A program made the position numbers and the translations under genes. From assembly GCF_014202765.1 (NCBI RefSeq), contig NZ_JACHHN010000008.1:124001-188000 (forward strand): DNA of 64,000 nucleotides, written 5' to 3'. Origin of the DNA: Silvimonas terrae (lineage in GTDB: Bacteria; Pseudomonadota; Gammaproteobacteria; Burkholderiales; Chitinibacteraceae). Below are positions 8,785 to 17,338 of the stretch, piece by piece (the first letter of the stretch is position 1; every line of letters starts with the position of its first letter). A model generated the notes under the pieces. It made no database searches and had not been told where the DNA came from. It was given only the letters and a program-made list of their open reading frames with translations.

Positions 8785-10614
8785 TCAGATCTGTGAGTTG
8801 GTCGTAGCGTTGAACTGCACACCCAGACTGGTTTCCAGGTTCTTGATGGCGTCCTCCAGCACGGCAAAGATCGTCGCGCGGTCGGTGGCGTTAGACAGAT
8901 CCAGCGTGCTGGTCGCTACCACGCTGTGCTGTTGCAACGCCGTGGTGTACGCCGCTTGCGCCGATGCCGCCGGGATAAACGCGCCCTGGCCGCTGCTGTT
9001 CACATAAGACAGCGTGGTGAACACGTTGCTGAACACCGTACCCAGCGTGGTCATGTTGAATGCCACATGGTTGGTCGGCGTGGTCAGCGTGGTGGCGCTG
9101 GTGGTCGGGATCGGCAGGTCGTAGAACTGGTTCAGGTAGTAACGCACCTGATACGGATACTGCTGATAGGTATCCGACTTGCCCCAGACGCTGCTCCAGT
9201 CATTCACCTGGGCCACCGTGGCTGCGGTGGCTGTCGCGCCCAACTGGCTGTAGCTGGACATCAGCGTGCCGTAGTAACCCTGGTTGTAGGCCACGTTCAA
9301 GAGCACATCGAAGAAGTTGTTCGGCAACGTTTTGAAGTTGGTGAGTGCGTTGTCGAACGCCGGTTGCCACGGCGTGGTCCAGCCGCCGGTGCCGGTGCCA
9401 ATCTCAACCAGTGCCACCATGTCGTTGTAATGGAAGTACGCGGTCAGCATCGGGCCGTAGTACTTGTTGTTGAACGAGGGTGGTGTGACCTTGGTGTACT
9501 GCGTCGGGGCATCGGCCAGGGTGTAGCCAATGTTCTTTTGCAGCGCGATAAAGTTGATCAGCGAGTGGCCGGCCGGCGTGTAGCTGCCAGAGACCATATC
9601 TGCGGCGTAGTTGTTGATCTGATACGGGCCGCCCTGGCCTGCGCCCATGACCGCTTGCTGGTCGCTGGACGGGTCGATCAGGTTGCTGCTGGCCTGGTAG
9701 ACCTGGGTTTCCAGGTTTTCCTGCAACAACTGGCCCAGCACCGAACCGTACAGATAGTCTTTTTCAAACTGCAGGCCCGGGTAGTACTGCTGCACCAGGT
9801 GGCCGTACATCACGCCGGCGATCATGTTGGACATGATCAGATCGGTGTAGTTATCGCCATCCAGTGTCAGGCTGTCTTGCGCCGTACCGGCTCCCAGCAA
9901 CAGGTGGAAGTTGATCTTGCCGGTGGTCGTCACTGCGCCGGAGGGTGTCGGAGCCGGCGTGGGGGTTGGCGTTGGGGTCGGCACCGGCGTGGGTGTCGGT
10001 GTGGGAACCGGTGTGGGTGTCGGGGTCGGCGTTGGCACCGGGGTCGGCGTGGGTGTTGGCGTGCCGCCGCTGCAGTTGCTCACCACCGTCCACGGCTGGC
10101 CACTGCCATCGCCACCGTTGTTGGTACTGGGGTTCACTCCCTGGGTCCACCAATTGGCCTTGTAGTTCACGCCGTTTACGCTGACTGTCGCGCCCGCGCT
10201 ATACGCGGTACTGGCGTTCCAGGCCGCCGCGCAGCCCGATGGCGTCGGGGCCGGTGTGGCGACCGGGGTGGGCGCTGCGACTGGCGTTGGCGTCGGTGCG
10301 GGGGCTGGTGTCGGAGCCGGGGTTGGAACTGGCGTGGGTGTCGGGGTCGGCGTTGCAGATTGAGTTGCCGCGCCCAGGTCTTTCCACAGACTCGGCGTCG
10401 AAGCCGGGTTCCAGTTCGCCCCGACATAGTCGGTCTGCGTCACCAGTGCCTGATAGTCGTGCCCGTTGTAATAGACCACGGTGCCGGCGGTATAGGTGCT
10501 GCCATCAACCCAGGTCGCCACATCGGCGTGGGCCAGTTGGCTGGCGAACAGCAGTGGCGCGCCAAACGTCAGTGCGCACAGCTGCGTCAAACGGCGCAAT
10601 TGCGGTTTGTTCAT
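8785..10614 (-). CDS. Secreted chitin-binding enzyme, two CBM5/12 modules and lysozyme-like catalytic domain
   Basis: A 609-residue exported protein. I chose the ATG at 10614 (AGAGGA 9 bases upstream) over the ATG three codons earlier. The signal peptide ends at AHA-D (30/31). Residues 32-80 and 127-181 are CBM5/12 chitin-binding modules ([34 protein letters not shown]). Each is followed by a Pro-Thr linker; the second runs ~186-225. The remaining ~380 residues have a lysozyme-superfamily look: QENLETQVY (298-306, candidate catalytic Glu) and [13 protein letters not shown] (324-336), reminiscent of the GPYQI region of GH23-type enzymes. Chitin or peptidoglycan hydrolysis is an inference; I do not recognise a named family. 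Confidence 0.8.
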   Translation of the reverse strand: MNKPQLRRLTQLCALTFGAPLLFASQLAHADVATWVDGSTYTAGTVVYYNGHDYQALVTQTDYVGANWNPASTPSLWKDLGAATQSATPTPTPTPVPTPAPTPAPAPTPTPVAAPTPVATPAPTPSGCAAAWNASTAYSAGATVSVNGVNYKANWWTQGVNPSTNNGGDGSGQPWTVVSNCSGGTPTPTPTPVPTPTPTPTPVPTPTPTPVPTPTPTPTPAPTPSGAVTTTGKINFHLLLGAGTAQDSLTLDGDNYTDLIMSNMIAGVMYGHLVQQYYPGLQFEKDYLYGSVLGQLLQENLETQVYQASSNLIDPSSDQQAVMGAGQGGPYQINNYAADMVSGSYTPAGHSLINFIALQKNIGYTLADAPTQYTKVTPPSFNNKYYGPMLTAYFHYNDMVALVEIGTGTGGWTTPWQPAFDNALTNFKTLPNNFFDVLLNVAYNQGYYGTLMSSYSQLGATATAATVAQVNDWSSVWGKSDTYQQYPYQVRYYLNQFYDLPIPTTSATTLTTPTNHVAFNMTTLGTVFSNVFTTLSYVNSSGQGAFIPAASAQAAYTTALQQHSVVATSTLDLSNATDRATIFAVLEDAIKNLETSLGVQFNATTNSQI

Positions 10615-10802
10615 CGGTTCCATTCCTCTTTGGTGGTGCTCGTTGGTTTTGTAGAGCCTCGCATGGGCAAGGCTGGCGTCAGTTTATCCGCTGCTTTGGG
10701 GATTGCAGCCCTGACCGGGATGAGCGGAAGGGTCAATCTGCTGTGTGGTGCGGCCGGCGGCGAGGCCCCCAACAGATTGCGAAAAAGGCGGATATATATG
10801 AT

Positions 10803-10819
10803 TTATTGATGATCAATAA
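10803..10819. promoter_or_regulatory. Perfect 17-nt palindrome, candidate operator
   Basis: TTATTGAT-G-ATCAATAA, with 8-bp arms around one base, lies in the divergent region between the chitin-binding enzyme and the MFS gene, about 90 bp before the MFS start. The rest of the 294-bp gap shows no gene. A nearby LysR gene could supply the regulator. Confidence 0.45.
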
Positions 10820-10908
10820 TCAACAATGTTATGCCTTGGGCATGGTTTTTCCGCACGACGGCTTTGCGCACACTGCGCTCATGTTCTGTTTGCCGGAGTA
10901 AACCCATC

Positions 10909-12111
10909 ATGCCCATTGCTTTATTGGCGCTGACCATCAGCGCATTTGCCATCGGGACCACCGAATTCGTGATCGTTGGACTGATTCCTGACATTGCCGC
11001 CAACCTTGGCGTTTCTTTGCCTAGTGCCGGTTTGCTGGTCAGCTTGTATGCGCTGGGCGTGGCCGTAGGGGCGCCGGTGCTGACGGCGCTCACCGGTCAG
11101 TTGCCACGCAAAACGTTGCTGGTCTCGCTCATGGTGTTGTTTACGCTGGGCAACCTGCTGGCCTGGCATGCACCGGGGTATGGCTCGCTGATCGTGGCGC
11201 GGGTGCTCACCGGCATGACGCACGGAGTGTTTTTCTCGATTGGCTCGACCATTGCCACCGGCCTGGTGCCGCGTGAAAAGGCCGCCAGCGCCATTGCCAT
11301 CATGTTCACCGGGCTGACCGTGGCGCTGGTTACCGGCGTGCCGCTGGGGACATTCATTGGTCAGCACTTTGGCTGGCGCGAGACCTTTCTTGTGGTTGCC
11401 GGTCTTGGTGCGCTGGCGGTGGCCGGTAGCCTGGCGTTTGTGCCCAAAGAGATTCCCCGCAATACGCCGGTCTCCTTGCTCAAGCAGCTGGATGTGCTGC
11501 GCCAACCGCGGTTGTTGCTGGTGTACGCCATCACGGCGTTGGGTTATGGCGGCTCGTTTATCGCATTTACCTTTCTTGCACCCATGCTGCGTGATGTAAC
11601 CGGCTTTGGCCCCAATGCCGTCAGCCTGGTGCTGCTGGTTTATGGCGTCTCGGTTGCCGTTGGCAATATCTGGGGCGGCAAACTGGCGGATCAGCGTGGC
11701 CCGGTAGGCGCACTCAAGCGGATTTTCACACTGCTGGCGCTGGTCTTGCTGGCACTGACCTTTACCGCGCCGCATCCGGTTTTGCTGATCATGACCGTGC
11801 TGGTGTGGGGCGCCGTAGCCTTTGGCAACGTGGCGGGCTTGCAGGTTTATGTGGTGCAGCAGGCCGAACACTTCACCCCCGGTGCGGTGGATGTGGCATC
11901 GGGCCTGAACATTGCGGCATTCAATGTCGGGATTGCCTTTGGCGCATGGGCCGGGGGTTTGGTGGTGGCGCACTTTGGTCTGATGCATACGCCGTGGATC
12001 GGCGCGGTGCTGGCACTGGGCGCGCTGGGGCTGACCGTGCTCTCTGGCCGGCTGGATGAGGCCAACCCCTTACCCCGAAATGGCAGACCAGTCGTGGTGG
12101 CCGGACACTGA
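10909..12111 (+). CDS. MFS transporter, DHA1 drug-efflux type (AraJ/YdhP-like)
   Basis: A 400-residue, 12-helix major facilitator. The start at 10909 gives MPIALLALTISAFAIGTTEFVIVGLIP, the typical first helix of the AraJ/YdhP/NepI-like DHA1 group with its conserved GTTEF. The loop between helices 2 and 3 and the GVPLGTFIGQHFGWRETF motif C region (antiporter signature) are intact. Such proteins export sugars, nucleosides or drugs with protons; the substrate cannot be told here. A terminator follows at 12142, and a LysR gene in the same direction lies 120 bp on and may regulate it. Confidence 0.88.
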   Translation: MPIALLALTISAFAIGTTEFVIVGLIPDIAANLGVSLPSAGLLVSLYALGVAVGAPVLTALTGQLPRKTLLVSLMVLFTLGNLLAWHAPGYGSLIVARVLTGMTHGVFFSIGSTIATGLVPREKAASAIAIMFTGLTVALVTGVPLGTFIGQHFGWRETFLVVAGLGALAVAGSLAFVPKEIPRNTPVSLLKQLDVLRQPRLLLVYAITALGYGGSFIAFTFLAPMLRDVTGFGPNAVSLVLLVYGVSVAVGNIWGGKLADQRGPVGALKRIFTLLALVLLALTFTAPHPVLLIMTVLVWGAVAFGNVAGLQVYVVQQAEHFTPGAVDVASGLNIAAFNVGIAFGAWAGGLVVAHFGLMHTPWIGAVLALGALGLTVLSGRLDEANPLPRNGRPVVVAGH

Positions 12112-12141
12112 TCGGCACAGAACGTGGCTGTCTCCGCCTAT

Positions 12142-12174
12142 CCCCAATGCATTACTCATGTATTGGGGATTTTT
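12142..12174 (+). terminator. Rho-independent terminator after the MFS gene
   Basis: CCCCAAT...ATTGGGG stem with a small loop, followed by ATTTTTC. Confidence 0.8.
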
Positions 12175-12232
12175 CATTCCTGCTGAATAATGCGTTCAGT
12201 TCCTGACGTATTTTCAAATCAGAGAGGAAAAC

Positions 12233-13129
12233 GTGGACCGGCTTAACGATATGCGTTTGTTTCTGGATGCAGCCAGCCTGGGCAGTTTTTCTGCGGCCGG
12301 GCGCAAGCATGGACTATCGCCTGCCGCGTCCAGCGCGTGCATTCAGCGACTGGAAACCACGCTCAAGGTGCGCTTGTTTGAACGCACCACGCGCCAGTTA
12401 CGCCTGACCGATGAAGGCCAGATTTACCGTGCCTATAGCCAGCAAGTGCTGGATTTATTGCTGGAGGCTGAGCACGCGCTGCAAGCCGGCCGGACCGAGG
12501 TGCAAGGGGTGGTGCGCATTTCCGCGCCCTCTGATCTGGGTCGCAACCTCTTGCTGACGGCGCTCGATGCGTTTTCTGCGCAGTATCCGGAAGTGCATTT
12601 TGCGCTGTCTTTGACGGACTCCACCGCCAATCTGGTCGGGGACGATATCGACCTGGCCGTGCGTTACGGTCAGCCGACAGATAGCAGTATGGTGGCGCGC
12701 CCCTTGCTGCCCAGCCAGCGGGTGGTATGTGCTGCGCCAGCACGCGTGGCGCTGACGGGCGCACCCCGGACACCGGCTGATCTGCAAAACCTGCCCGCCC
12801 TGGTGCTGGTGACCGGATCAGGCCCGATGAACGAATGGCGCTACCGACAGCACGGCCAGCAAGCCAGCGTGCGCGTTAACGGTATTCGCCACAGCAACGA
12901 TGGCGAAGTGATCCGCAAATGGGCGCTACAAGGCTATGGTTACGCCTGGAAATCCCGCCCGGATATCACGGCAGACCTGGCCGCTGGCCGGTTGGTGACG
13001 GTGCTGGATGATTACTTTACCGACAGCGCACCGCTCAATCTGCTGTACCACGCGAACCGGCTGCAACCCTTGCGGCTTAAATTGCTGATTGAGTTTCTGT
13101 TGGCGCACTTTGCCGGGCAGACCGTCTGA
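12233..13129 (+). CDS. LysR-family transcriptional regulator
   Basis: A 298-residue LysR protein. The GTG start at 12233 follows GAGAGGAAAAC. The winged helix-turn-helix is at residues ~3-62 (LFLDAASLGSFSAAGRKHGLS, then RLFERTTRQLRLT). The periplasmic-binding-like effector domain spans ~90-295 and contains the DLAVRYG strand typical of the group regulating drug, aldehyde or quinone responses. It points toward the alkene-reductase operon, with which it is convergent, and follows the MFS exporter; either could be its target. Confidence 0.87.
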   Translation: MDRLNDMRLFLDAASLGSFSAAGRKHGLSPAASSACIQRLETTLKVRLFERTTRQLRLTDEGQIYRAYSQQVLDLLLEAEHALQAGRTEVQGVVRISAPSDLGRNLLLTALDAFSAQYPEVHFALSLTDSTANLVGDDIDLAVRYGQPTDSSMVARPLLPSQRVVCAAPARVALTGAPRTPADLQNLPALVLVTGSGPMNEWRYRQHGQQASVRVNGIRHSNDGEVIRKWALQGYGYAWKSRPDITADLAAGRLVTVLDDYFTDSAPLNLLYHANRLQPLRLKLLIEFLLAHFAGQTV

Positions 13130-13138
13130 TCTGCCCGG
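13113..13138. terminator. Hairpin shared by convergent genes
   Basis: CCGGGCAGA and TCTGCCCGG form a perfect 9-bp stem with a loop of 8 that contains the LysR stop codon. It sits between the convergent LysR and alkene-reductase genes. There is no clear T-tract on either side. Confidence 0.4.
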
Positions 13139-13145
13139 TACGGCC

Positions 13146-14243
13146 TCAGGCGTAGGCCGGATAGTCCGTGTAGCCCTGCTGATTGCCGCCAAATAGCGTT
13201 GCGCCATCGGGCTGTGCCAGCGGCAGGTTATGCGCCAGCCGCTGCGGCAAATCCGGATTGGCTACAAATGGCCGGCCAAAGGCCACCAGGTCGGCCAGGC
13301 CCGTCGCCAGGATCGCCTCCGCCCGCTGTTTATCGTAACCGCCCGCCACAATGATCTTGCCGTGAAACACCCGGCGCAGCGCATGACGGAAATCGACCGG
13401 AATGATCGGCGCGTCATCCCAATCCGCTTCAGACAGGTGGATATACGCCAGCCCCAGTGGGTCCAGTTGTTCGGCCGCGCGCAAAATGGTCGGGACAATA
13501 TCCGGGTCTGCCATGTCCTTGAAGGTGATGTACGGGGCCAGCCGTACACCCACTTTGTCCGCGCCAATTTCATCGGCCAGCGCACTCATCAACTCCACCA
13601 GAAAGCGCGTGCGATTATCGCAGGAACCGCCGTATTGATCGGTACGCTGGTTAGAGACGCCGCGCAAGAACTGGTCCACCAGATAGCCGTTGCCGCCATG
13701 CACTTCCACACCATCAAAACCGGCGGCAATGGCGTTGGCTGCGCCCCGGCGGAAATCGGCAATGATGCCGCCAATCTCATCCACACTAAGCGCGCGCGGC
13801 ATGGGGCAATCGGTCATGCGGCCAACACCATCCTCACCCACGATCCATACCTGCGTGTCTTTGGGTTGAATGGCCGAGGGGGCCACGGGCGGCTGGCCAT
13901 GATGGAACACGCTGTGCGATACCCGGCCCACATGCCACAGTTGCAGGAAAATCTTGGCCCCCAGGGCGTGGACCCGTTCTGTCACAGTGCGCCAGCCTGC
14001 CACTTGCTCGGCGGAGAAAATCCCCGGCGTGAACGAGTAGCCCTGGCCTTGTGGGGAGATCTGGGTCGCCTCTGTCACCAGCAAGCCCGCACCGGCGCGC
14101 TGGGCGTAGTACTCGGCCATCAGGTCATTGGGAATATCACCCGGCTGGGTGGTGCGGGCGCGGGTCATGGGGGCCATGACCACGCGGTTGCGCAAGGTGG
14201 TGGCGCCCAATTGCAGCGGGTCAAAAAGCGTTGTGCTTGTCAT
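13146..14243 (-). CDS. Old yellow enzyme-family alkene reductase
   Basis: A 365-residue FMN-dependent TIM-barrel enzyme of the old yellow enzyme family that reduces activated C=C bonds using NAD(P)H. Visible signatures are APMTRARTT near the N-terminus, the substrate-binding HGGNGYLVDQFL with the following QRTDQYGGS, and the C-terminal FMN-phosphate loop GRPFVANPDL. I chose the ATG at 14243, with AAGGA 6 bases upstream; the upstream Met lacks a ribosome site. It is last in a three-gene operon with a VOC protein and a SnoaL-like protein. A second, distinct old yellow enzyme (nemA-like) lies at 59.7 kb. Confidence 0.9.
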   Translation of the reverse strand: MTSTTLFDPLQLGATTLRNRVVMAPMTRARTTQPGDIPNDLMAEYYAQRAGAGLLVTEATQISPQGQGYSFTPGIFSAEQVAGWRTVTERVHALGAKIFLQLWHVGRVSHSVFHHGQPPVAPSAIQPKDTQVWIVGEDGVGRMTDCPMPRALSVDEIGGIIADFRRGAANAIAAGFDGVEVHGGNGYLVDQFLRGVSNQRTDQYGGSCDNRTRFLVELMSALADEIGADKVGVRLAPYITFKDMADPDIVPTILRAAEQLDPLGLAYIHLSEADWDDAPIIPVDFRHALRRVFHGKIIVAGGYDKQRAEAILATGLADLVAFGRPFVANPDLPQRLAHNLPLAQPDGATLFGGNQQGYTDYPAYA

Positions 14244-14265
14244 GATGATTTCCTTGGTCACTTGG

Positions 14266-14661
14266 TTACTTGGTCGGTTCGTTGGGGGAGCCGGTTGGCG
14301 TGGTCAGCGGCGCTTCCAGCTCCAGCACGACGCCACCGGGTAATTCAACAAAAATCTGTGCCGCCGGCTTGTCCGGATGGCGGCCGGCCTGCCAGCGATA
14401 GCCACTGTCGCGAACCCGCTCAATCACGGCCTCGGCCGCTTCATCGGTGCGAAATGCCAGGTGGGCAAACGTGACGTGTGGCGTAGTGCCCGGCCGGGCC
14501 AGCAGGTGCACTGCGGCTTGCTCGCCGTTGTAAAGCCATTGGCCGTCAAAGCCGAAATCCGGCCGGTAACCTGGCTGCCAGCCCAGGACATCGCCAAAGA
14601 AACGGGCGATCTCCTGCTGGCCGCTGGCGTTCAGGCTGACGTGATCAAAAGTCCAGGTCAT
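14266..14661 (-). CDS. VOC (glyoxalase/bleomycin-resistance) superfamily protein
   Basis: A 131-residue protein of the vicinal oxygen chelate fold. It begins WTFDHVSLNASGQQEIARFFGDVLGW, where the His is the first metal-ligand position of the family, has a second half with VTFAHLAFRTDEAAEAV, and a Glu-containing final strand (FVELPGGVVLELEAP). The ribosome site GGAGG is strong. Members include glyoxalases, dioxygenases and antibiotic-binding proteins; nothing here decides which. It lies between the SnoaL-like gene and the alkene reductase, 22 bp before the reductase start, so detoxification of an electrophile is plausible. Confidence 0.8.
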   Translation of the reverse strand: MTWTFDHVSLNASGQQEIARFFGDVLGWQPGYRPDFGFDGQWLYNGEQAAVHLLARPGTTPHVTFAHLAFRTDEAAEAVIERVRDSGYRWQAGRHPDKPAAQIFVELPGGVVLELEAPLTTPTGSPNEPTK

Positions 14662-14681
14662 GGTGATCCTCCGGTGGGGCG

Positions 14682-15212
14682 TTATGGCTGGACGATGCCC
14701 ATTTGCTGCAGCAGGGTCAGGTTGTCTTCCAGATGCCAGTTTTCGGCAATGCGGCCATCGGCCACGCGGTACAGATCAAAAGCCTGGAAGTCGATGCTCT
14801 GGCCGGTGCCTTGCACGTTGCCAAAGTGCCCGGTGAAGTGGCCTTTGAAATGCAGATGTACCGCTACCCGATCCTGGCTGACGATGACGTCCTCCATCTC
14901 TGCGGTCAGATCAGGCACGGCAGTCCGAAAGGCGGTGGACGCCTGGCGCGGGCCTTGCGGGCCTTGTACGCGGCCAGCAGGCAAGGTGCGGTCGATGAAA
15001 TCGGGGGAGAGCGCCTGGTCGGCGTACCGGGTGTCGCCGGTATTCCAGAATGCGGCATAGCGGCGGGCTGCCAGAATTACGCTGGCGCTGTCAGGGGTAT
15101 TGGTCGCCGCAAGGTGATGCGGCTGGGGCAACACGTCCGTGTCGGCCCCCGCAAAAGGACTCAGGGTCGCGGTGAGTAAAGCAGAGGCCAGAATCAGGGT
15201 GGGCAAGCGCAT
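14682..15212 (-). CDS. Secreted SnoaL-like (ester cyclase) protein
   Basis: A 176-residue protein with an N-terminal signal peptide (MRLPTLILASALLTATLSPFAGA) and a SnoaL-like domain. The start helix AARRYAAFWNTGDTRYADQALSPDF, the FID strand and the closing NWHLEDNLTLLQQMGI are the usual signatures of the NTF2-fold ester cyclase/polyketide cyclase group. A clear GGAGA ribosome site precedes the ATG. It is the first gene of the operon with the VOC protein and alkene reductase. The exported location is odd for a partner of cytoplasmic enzymes, so a direct shared pathway is uncertain. Confidence 0.78.
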   Translation of the reverse strand: MRLPTLILASALLTATLSPFAGADTDVLPQPHHLAATNTPDSASVILAARRYAAFWNTGDTRYADQALSPDFIDRTLPAGRVQGPQGPRQASTAFRTAVPDLTAEMEDVIVSQDRVAVHLHFKGHFTGHFGNVQGTGQSIDFQAFDLYRVADGRIAENWHLEDNLTLLQQMGIVQP

Positions 15213-15329
15213 GGTGATCTCCAGAAGCCGCGTGTGTTGTCGATGGCTGCATTCTGGTCTTGCTTGCCAACTCTGATAATTGGCCTGGTTGTGGAATGAT
15301 CTTCTTGTCTGGTTTGAAAATAGCCCGCC

Positions 15330-16148
15330 TCAAGGGGCTGGTTTGATGAACTTGAGTGTCATCCGGTCAGACTCCCCAATCGCAGCAAAGCGCGCGCGAT
15401 CTTGATCGCCGCCTTTGTAGGAGGGTGGCAATGACCAGACCCCGTTCGGGTAATCTTTGGTGTCATTGGGGTTGGCATTGATCTCTGCGCGCGCCGCCAG
15501 TTTGAACCCGGCGCTTTGCGCCAGCTTGATCACGGCTTCTTCGGTGACGTAACCGGTATCAATCATCTGCTGCAAGCTGGTGCCCGGCGCGGCGCGGTGT
15601 TCTTCCACACCCAGCACGCCACCCGGTTTGAGCGCGCGGTAGAACGCCGCAAACGCGGCCGGCGCACTACCGTCTTTGAGCCAGTTGTGAACATTGCGGA
15701 AAGTCAGCACCAGATCTGCACCGCCGGCAGGGCGGATATCCACCTGTTGCGGCGGTTCAAAGGTCAGCACGGCCACGTGGTCATAGAGTTCCGGATGAGT
15801 GCCCAGCGTTTTATCAAAGCCGGTGACTTCATCAGCGCGTTCCTTATCGACATCCGCAGACACTTGCGCGGCGTAATAGCGACCGTGCCCGTTCAGATAC
15901 GGCCCAAGAATCTCCGTATACCAGCCCCCACCTGGCCAGACTTCCACTACGGTCTGATTGGGCCGGAGGCCAAAAAAGTCCAGCGTTTGCGCGGGGTGAC
16001 GATATACATCCCGTTGCTGGCGGGCCGGTGTGCGTTGGGGCCCGGCGATGACCTGATCCAGGGTGAGCGTGGCATCGGCCTGGGCCAGCAGTGGCAGGGC
16101 AACGGCCAGCGCAAGGCCGGCGCGGGCGAGAAAACGGGGCAGGCTCAT
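15330..16148 (-). CDS. Exported class I SAM methyltransferase-like protein
   Basis: A 272-residue protein with a signal peptide (ARAGLALAVALPLLAQA) followed by a Rossmann methyltransferase domain. Motif I is altered to VVEVWPGGGWYTEIL (D/E-x-G-x-G-x-G region), followed by DLVLTFRNVHNWL and LKPGGVLGVEEHR. This matches the proteobacterial group of predicted periplasmic methyltransferases with the GGGWYTE signature. Because SAM is cytoplasmic, an exported methyltransferase fold is puzzling and the protein may have another role. Start at 16148; the frame extends 13 codons upstream without a ribosome site. Confidence 0.8.
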   Translation of the reverse strand: MSLPRFLARAGLALAVALPLLAQADATLTLDQVIAGPQRTPARQQRDVYRHPAQTLDFFGLRPNQTVVEVWPGGGWYTEILGPYLNGHGRYYAAQVSADVDKERADEVTGFDKTLGTHPELYDHVAVLTFEPPQQVDIRPAGGADLVLTFRNVHNWLKDGSAPAAFAAFYRALKPGGVLGVEEHRAAPGTSLQQMIDTGYVTEEAVIKLAQSAGFKLAARAEINANPNDTKDYPNGVWSLPPSYKGGDQDRARFAAIGESDRMTLKFIKPAP

Positions 16149-16509
16149 GGGGGAACTCCGACAAGGTACAAAACCGGTATAACGCATGATCCGTGCCAGC
16201 GCCGGGCCGGATCAAAGCGCGGGGCAGAGCGGCAGAATGCGGCAAACCCCACAGTGCCTGGCAAGAACTGTTGCAAATGCTGCAACCACGCGCCGCACTT
16301 GGGCTTTATTGATGACCGTTTGGCACTGAGTGAAATCCACCCGGGCCTTCCCGCATCAATACGGCGTGGTGGGGGATTACGTGCCGGATGGGTTTGTGCC
16401 GGGCAACGTGACCTGCCGCCGCAAGCAGCCCCTTGGGGTGGTTACCACCTCGTCATTCCGGCGCACGCCGGAATCCAGCGCCGCCGCCGCAGGTGGCCTT
16501 TTCCACCCA
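16149..16509. other. Intergenic region with one dRS3-like element
   Basis: 361 bases between two minus-strand genes. The only recognisable element is the 20-mer at 16455-16474. Open frames here are unsupported. Confidence 0.5.
16455..16474. repeat. dRS3-like 20-mer
   Basis: ATTCCG-N8-CGGAAT, one substitution per arm from the ATTCCC-N8-GGGAAT form. Confidence 0.7.
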
Positions 16510-16791
16510 TCAAGGCTCCACCGTCACCCCACGCCAGAACGCTACCCGGTCCTTGATCTGTTTGGCGGCGTCTTTCGGCTCCGGGTAGTACCAGACGGCA
16601 TCCGGATTGCGCTGGCCGCCGACGTTCAGTGTGTAATAGCTGGCTTCGCCTTTCCATGGGCAGGTGGTGTGGGTGCGGGAGGGTTCGATCAAGGTGTCGT
16701 CCAGCGCCGCACGCGGGAAATAATGGTTGCCTTCCACCACCACGGTATCGTCGCTATCGGCCAGCACCACACCATTCCAGATTGCTTTCAT
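16510..16791 (-). CDS. DUF427 domain protein
   Basis: A 93-residue single-domain protein of DUF427. Signatures are KAIWNGVVLADSDDTVVVEGNHYFP at the N-terminus, then CPWKGEASYY and AVWYYPEPKDAA, which are nearly invariant in the family. The fold is a small beta barrel; the biochemical role is unknown to me. It begins 31 bases after the lipocalin gene and is probably co-transcribed with it. Confidence 0.9.
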   Translation of the reverse strand: MKAIWNGVVLADSDDTVVVEGNHYFPRAALDDTLIEPSRTHTTCPWKGEASYYTLNVGGQRNPDAVWYYPEPKDAAKQIKDRVAFWRGVTVEP

Positions 16792-16822
16792 GGTTTGCTC
16801 CTGCCCCGCGTCAGAGGTCGCG

Positions 16823-17338
16823 TTATCGATCGCTGTGCGGGGTGTAGATAAACTTGTCCAGGTCGTATCCTTGCCGCCGCGCTATTTGCAGGGCGGTGTC
16901 TACATCCGTCTGCGCCAGGGTGGGGCTGCGGGAGAGCAGCCACAGATATTTGTTGTTGGGTGAGCCCACCAGCGCCCAGTGATAATCCGGTGCCAGGCCA
17001 ATCACCCAGTAATCGCCATTAAAAGGCCAGAAGAATTGGACTTTGAGCCGGGCATTGCCTGAGTTGGGCATGACCGAGGCCGTGCCATGCGCGGTATCCA
17101 GTTGGCGGTCTTCATGGCGGCAGGTATTGGTCACGGCAATGGTGCCATCGGCATTCTTGCTGTACTGGGCGGTGGTGTCTGATACGCAGTTGCGCTGAAA
17201 GAACATGGGCAGATGACCGATTTCATACCAGGTGCCCAGATAGCGGTCTACTTCCAGCAGCGGCACGCTTTGTACCGGATCGGCAAAAGCACCTGGCGCC
17301 AGCAGCATCAGCCAGCAAACGTATCGGATGCATCTCAT
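16823..17338 (-). CDS. Bacterial lipocalin (Blc family)
   Basis: A 171-residue envelope lipocalin. The hallmark GTWYEIG (35-41) opens the barrel. CVSDTTAQYS, the FFWPFNGDYWVIGL strand and the closing LLSRSPTLAQ-to-YDLDKFIYTP region match Blc proteins, which bind fatty acids or lysophospholipids in the outer membrane or periplasm. The leader (VCWLMLLAPGAFA-D) reads as an ordinary signal peptide; I do not see a clear lipobox as in E. coli Blc, so it may be soluble and periplasmic. Precedes DUF427. Confidence 0.9.
   Translation of the reverse strand: MRCIRYVCWLMLLAPGAFADPVQSVPLLEVDRYLGTWYEIGHLPMFFQRNCVSDTTAQYSKNADGTIAVTNTCRHEDRQLDTAHGTASVMPNSGNARLKVQFFWPFNGDYWVIGLAPDYHWALVGSPNNKYLWLLSRSPTLAQTDVDTALQIARRQGYDLDKFIYTPHSDR

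Noticed and set aside
8926-10809. 627-codon open frame on the plus strand
   Set aside because: Antisense to the chitin-binding enzyme; Arg/Gly/Trp-rich nonsense composition arises from the Pro-Thr linker complement.
10803-10819. FNR/CRP-type box
   Set aside because: TTGAT and ATCAA are separated by one base, not four, so it does not fit FNR; kept only as a generic palindrome.
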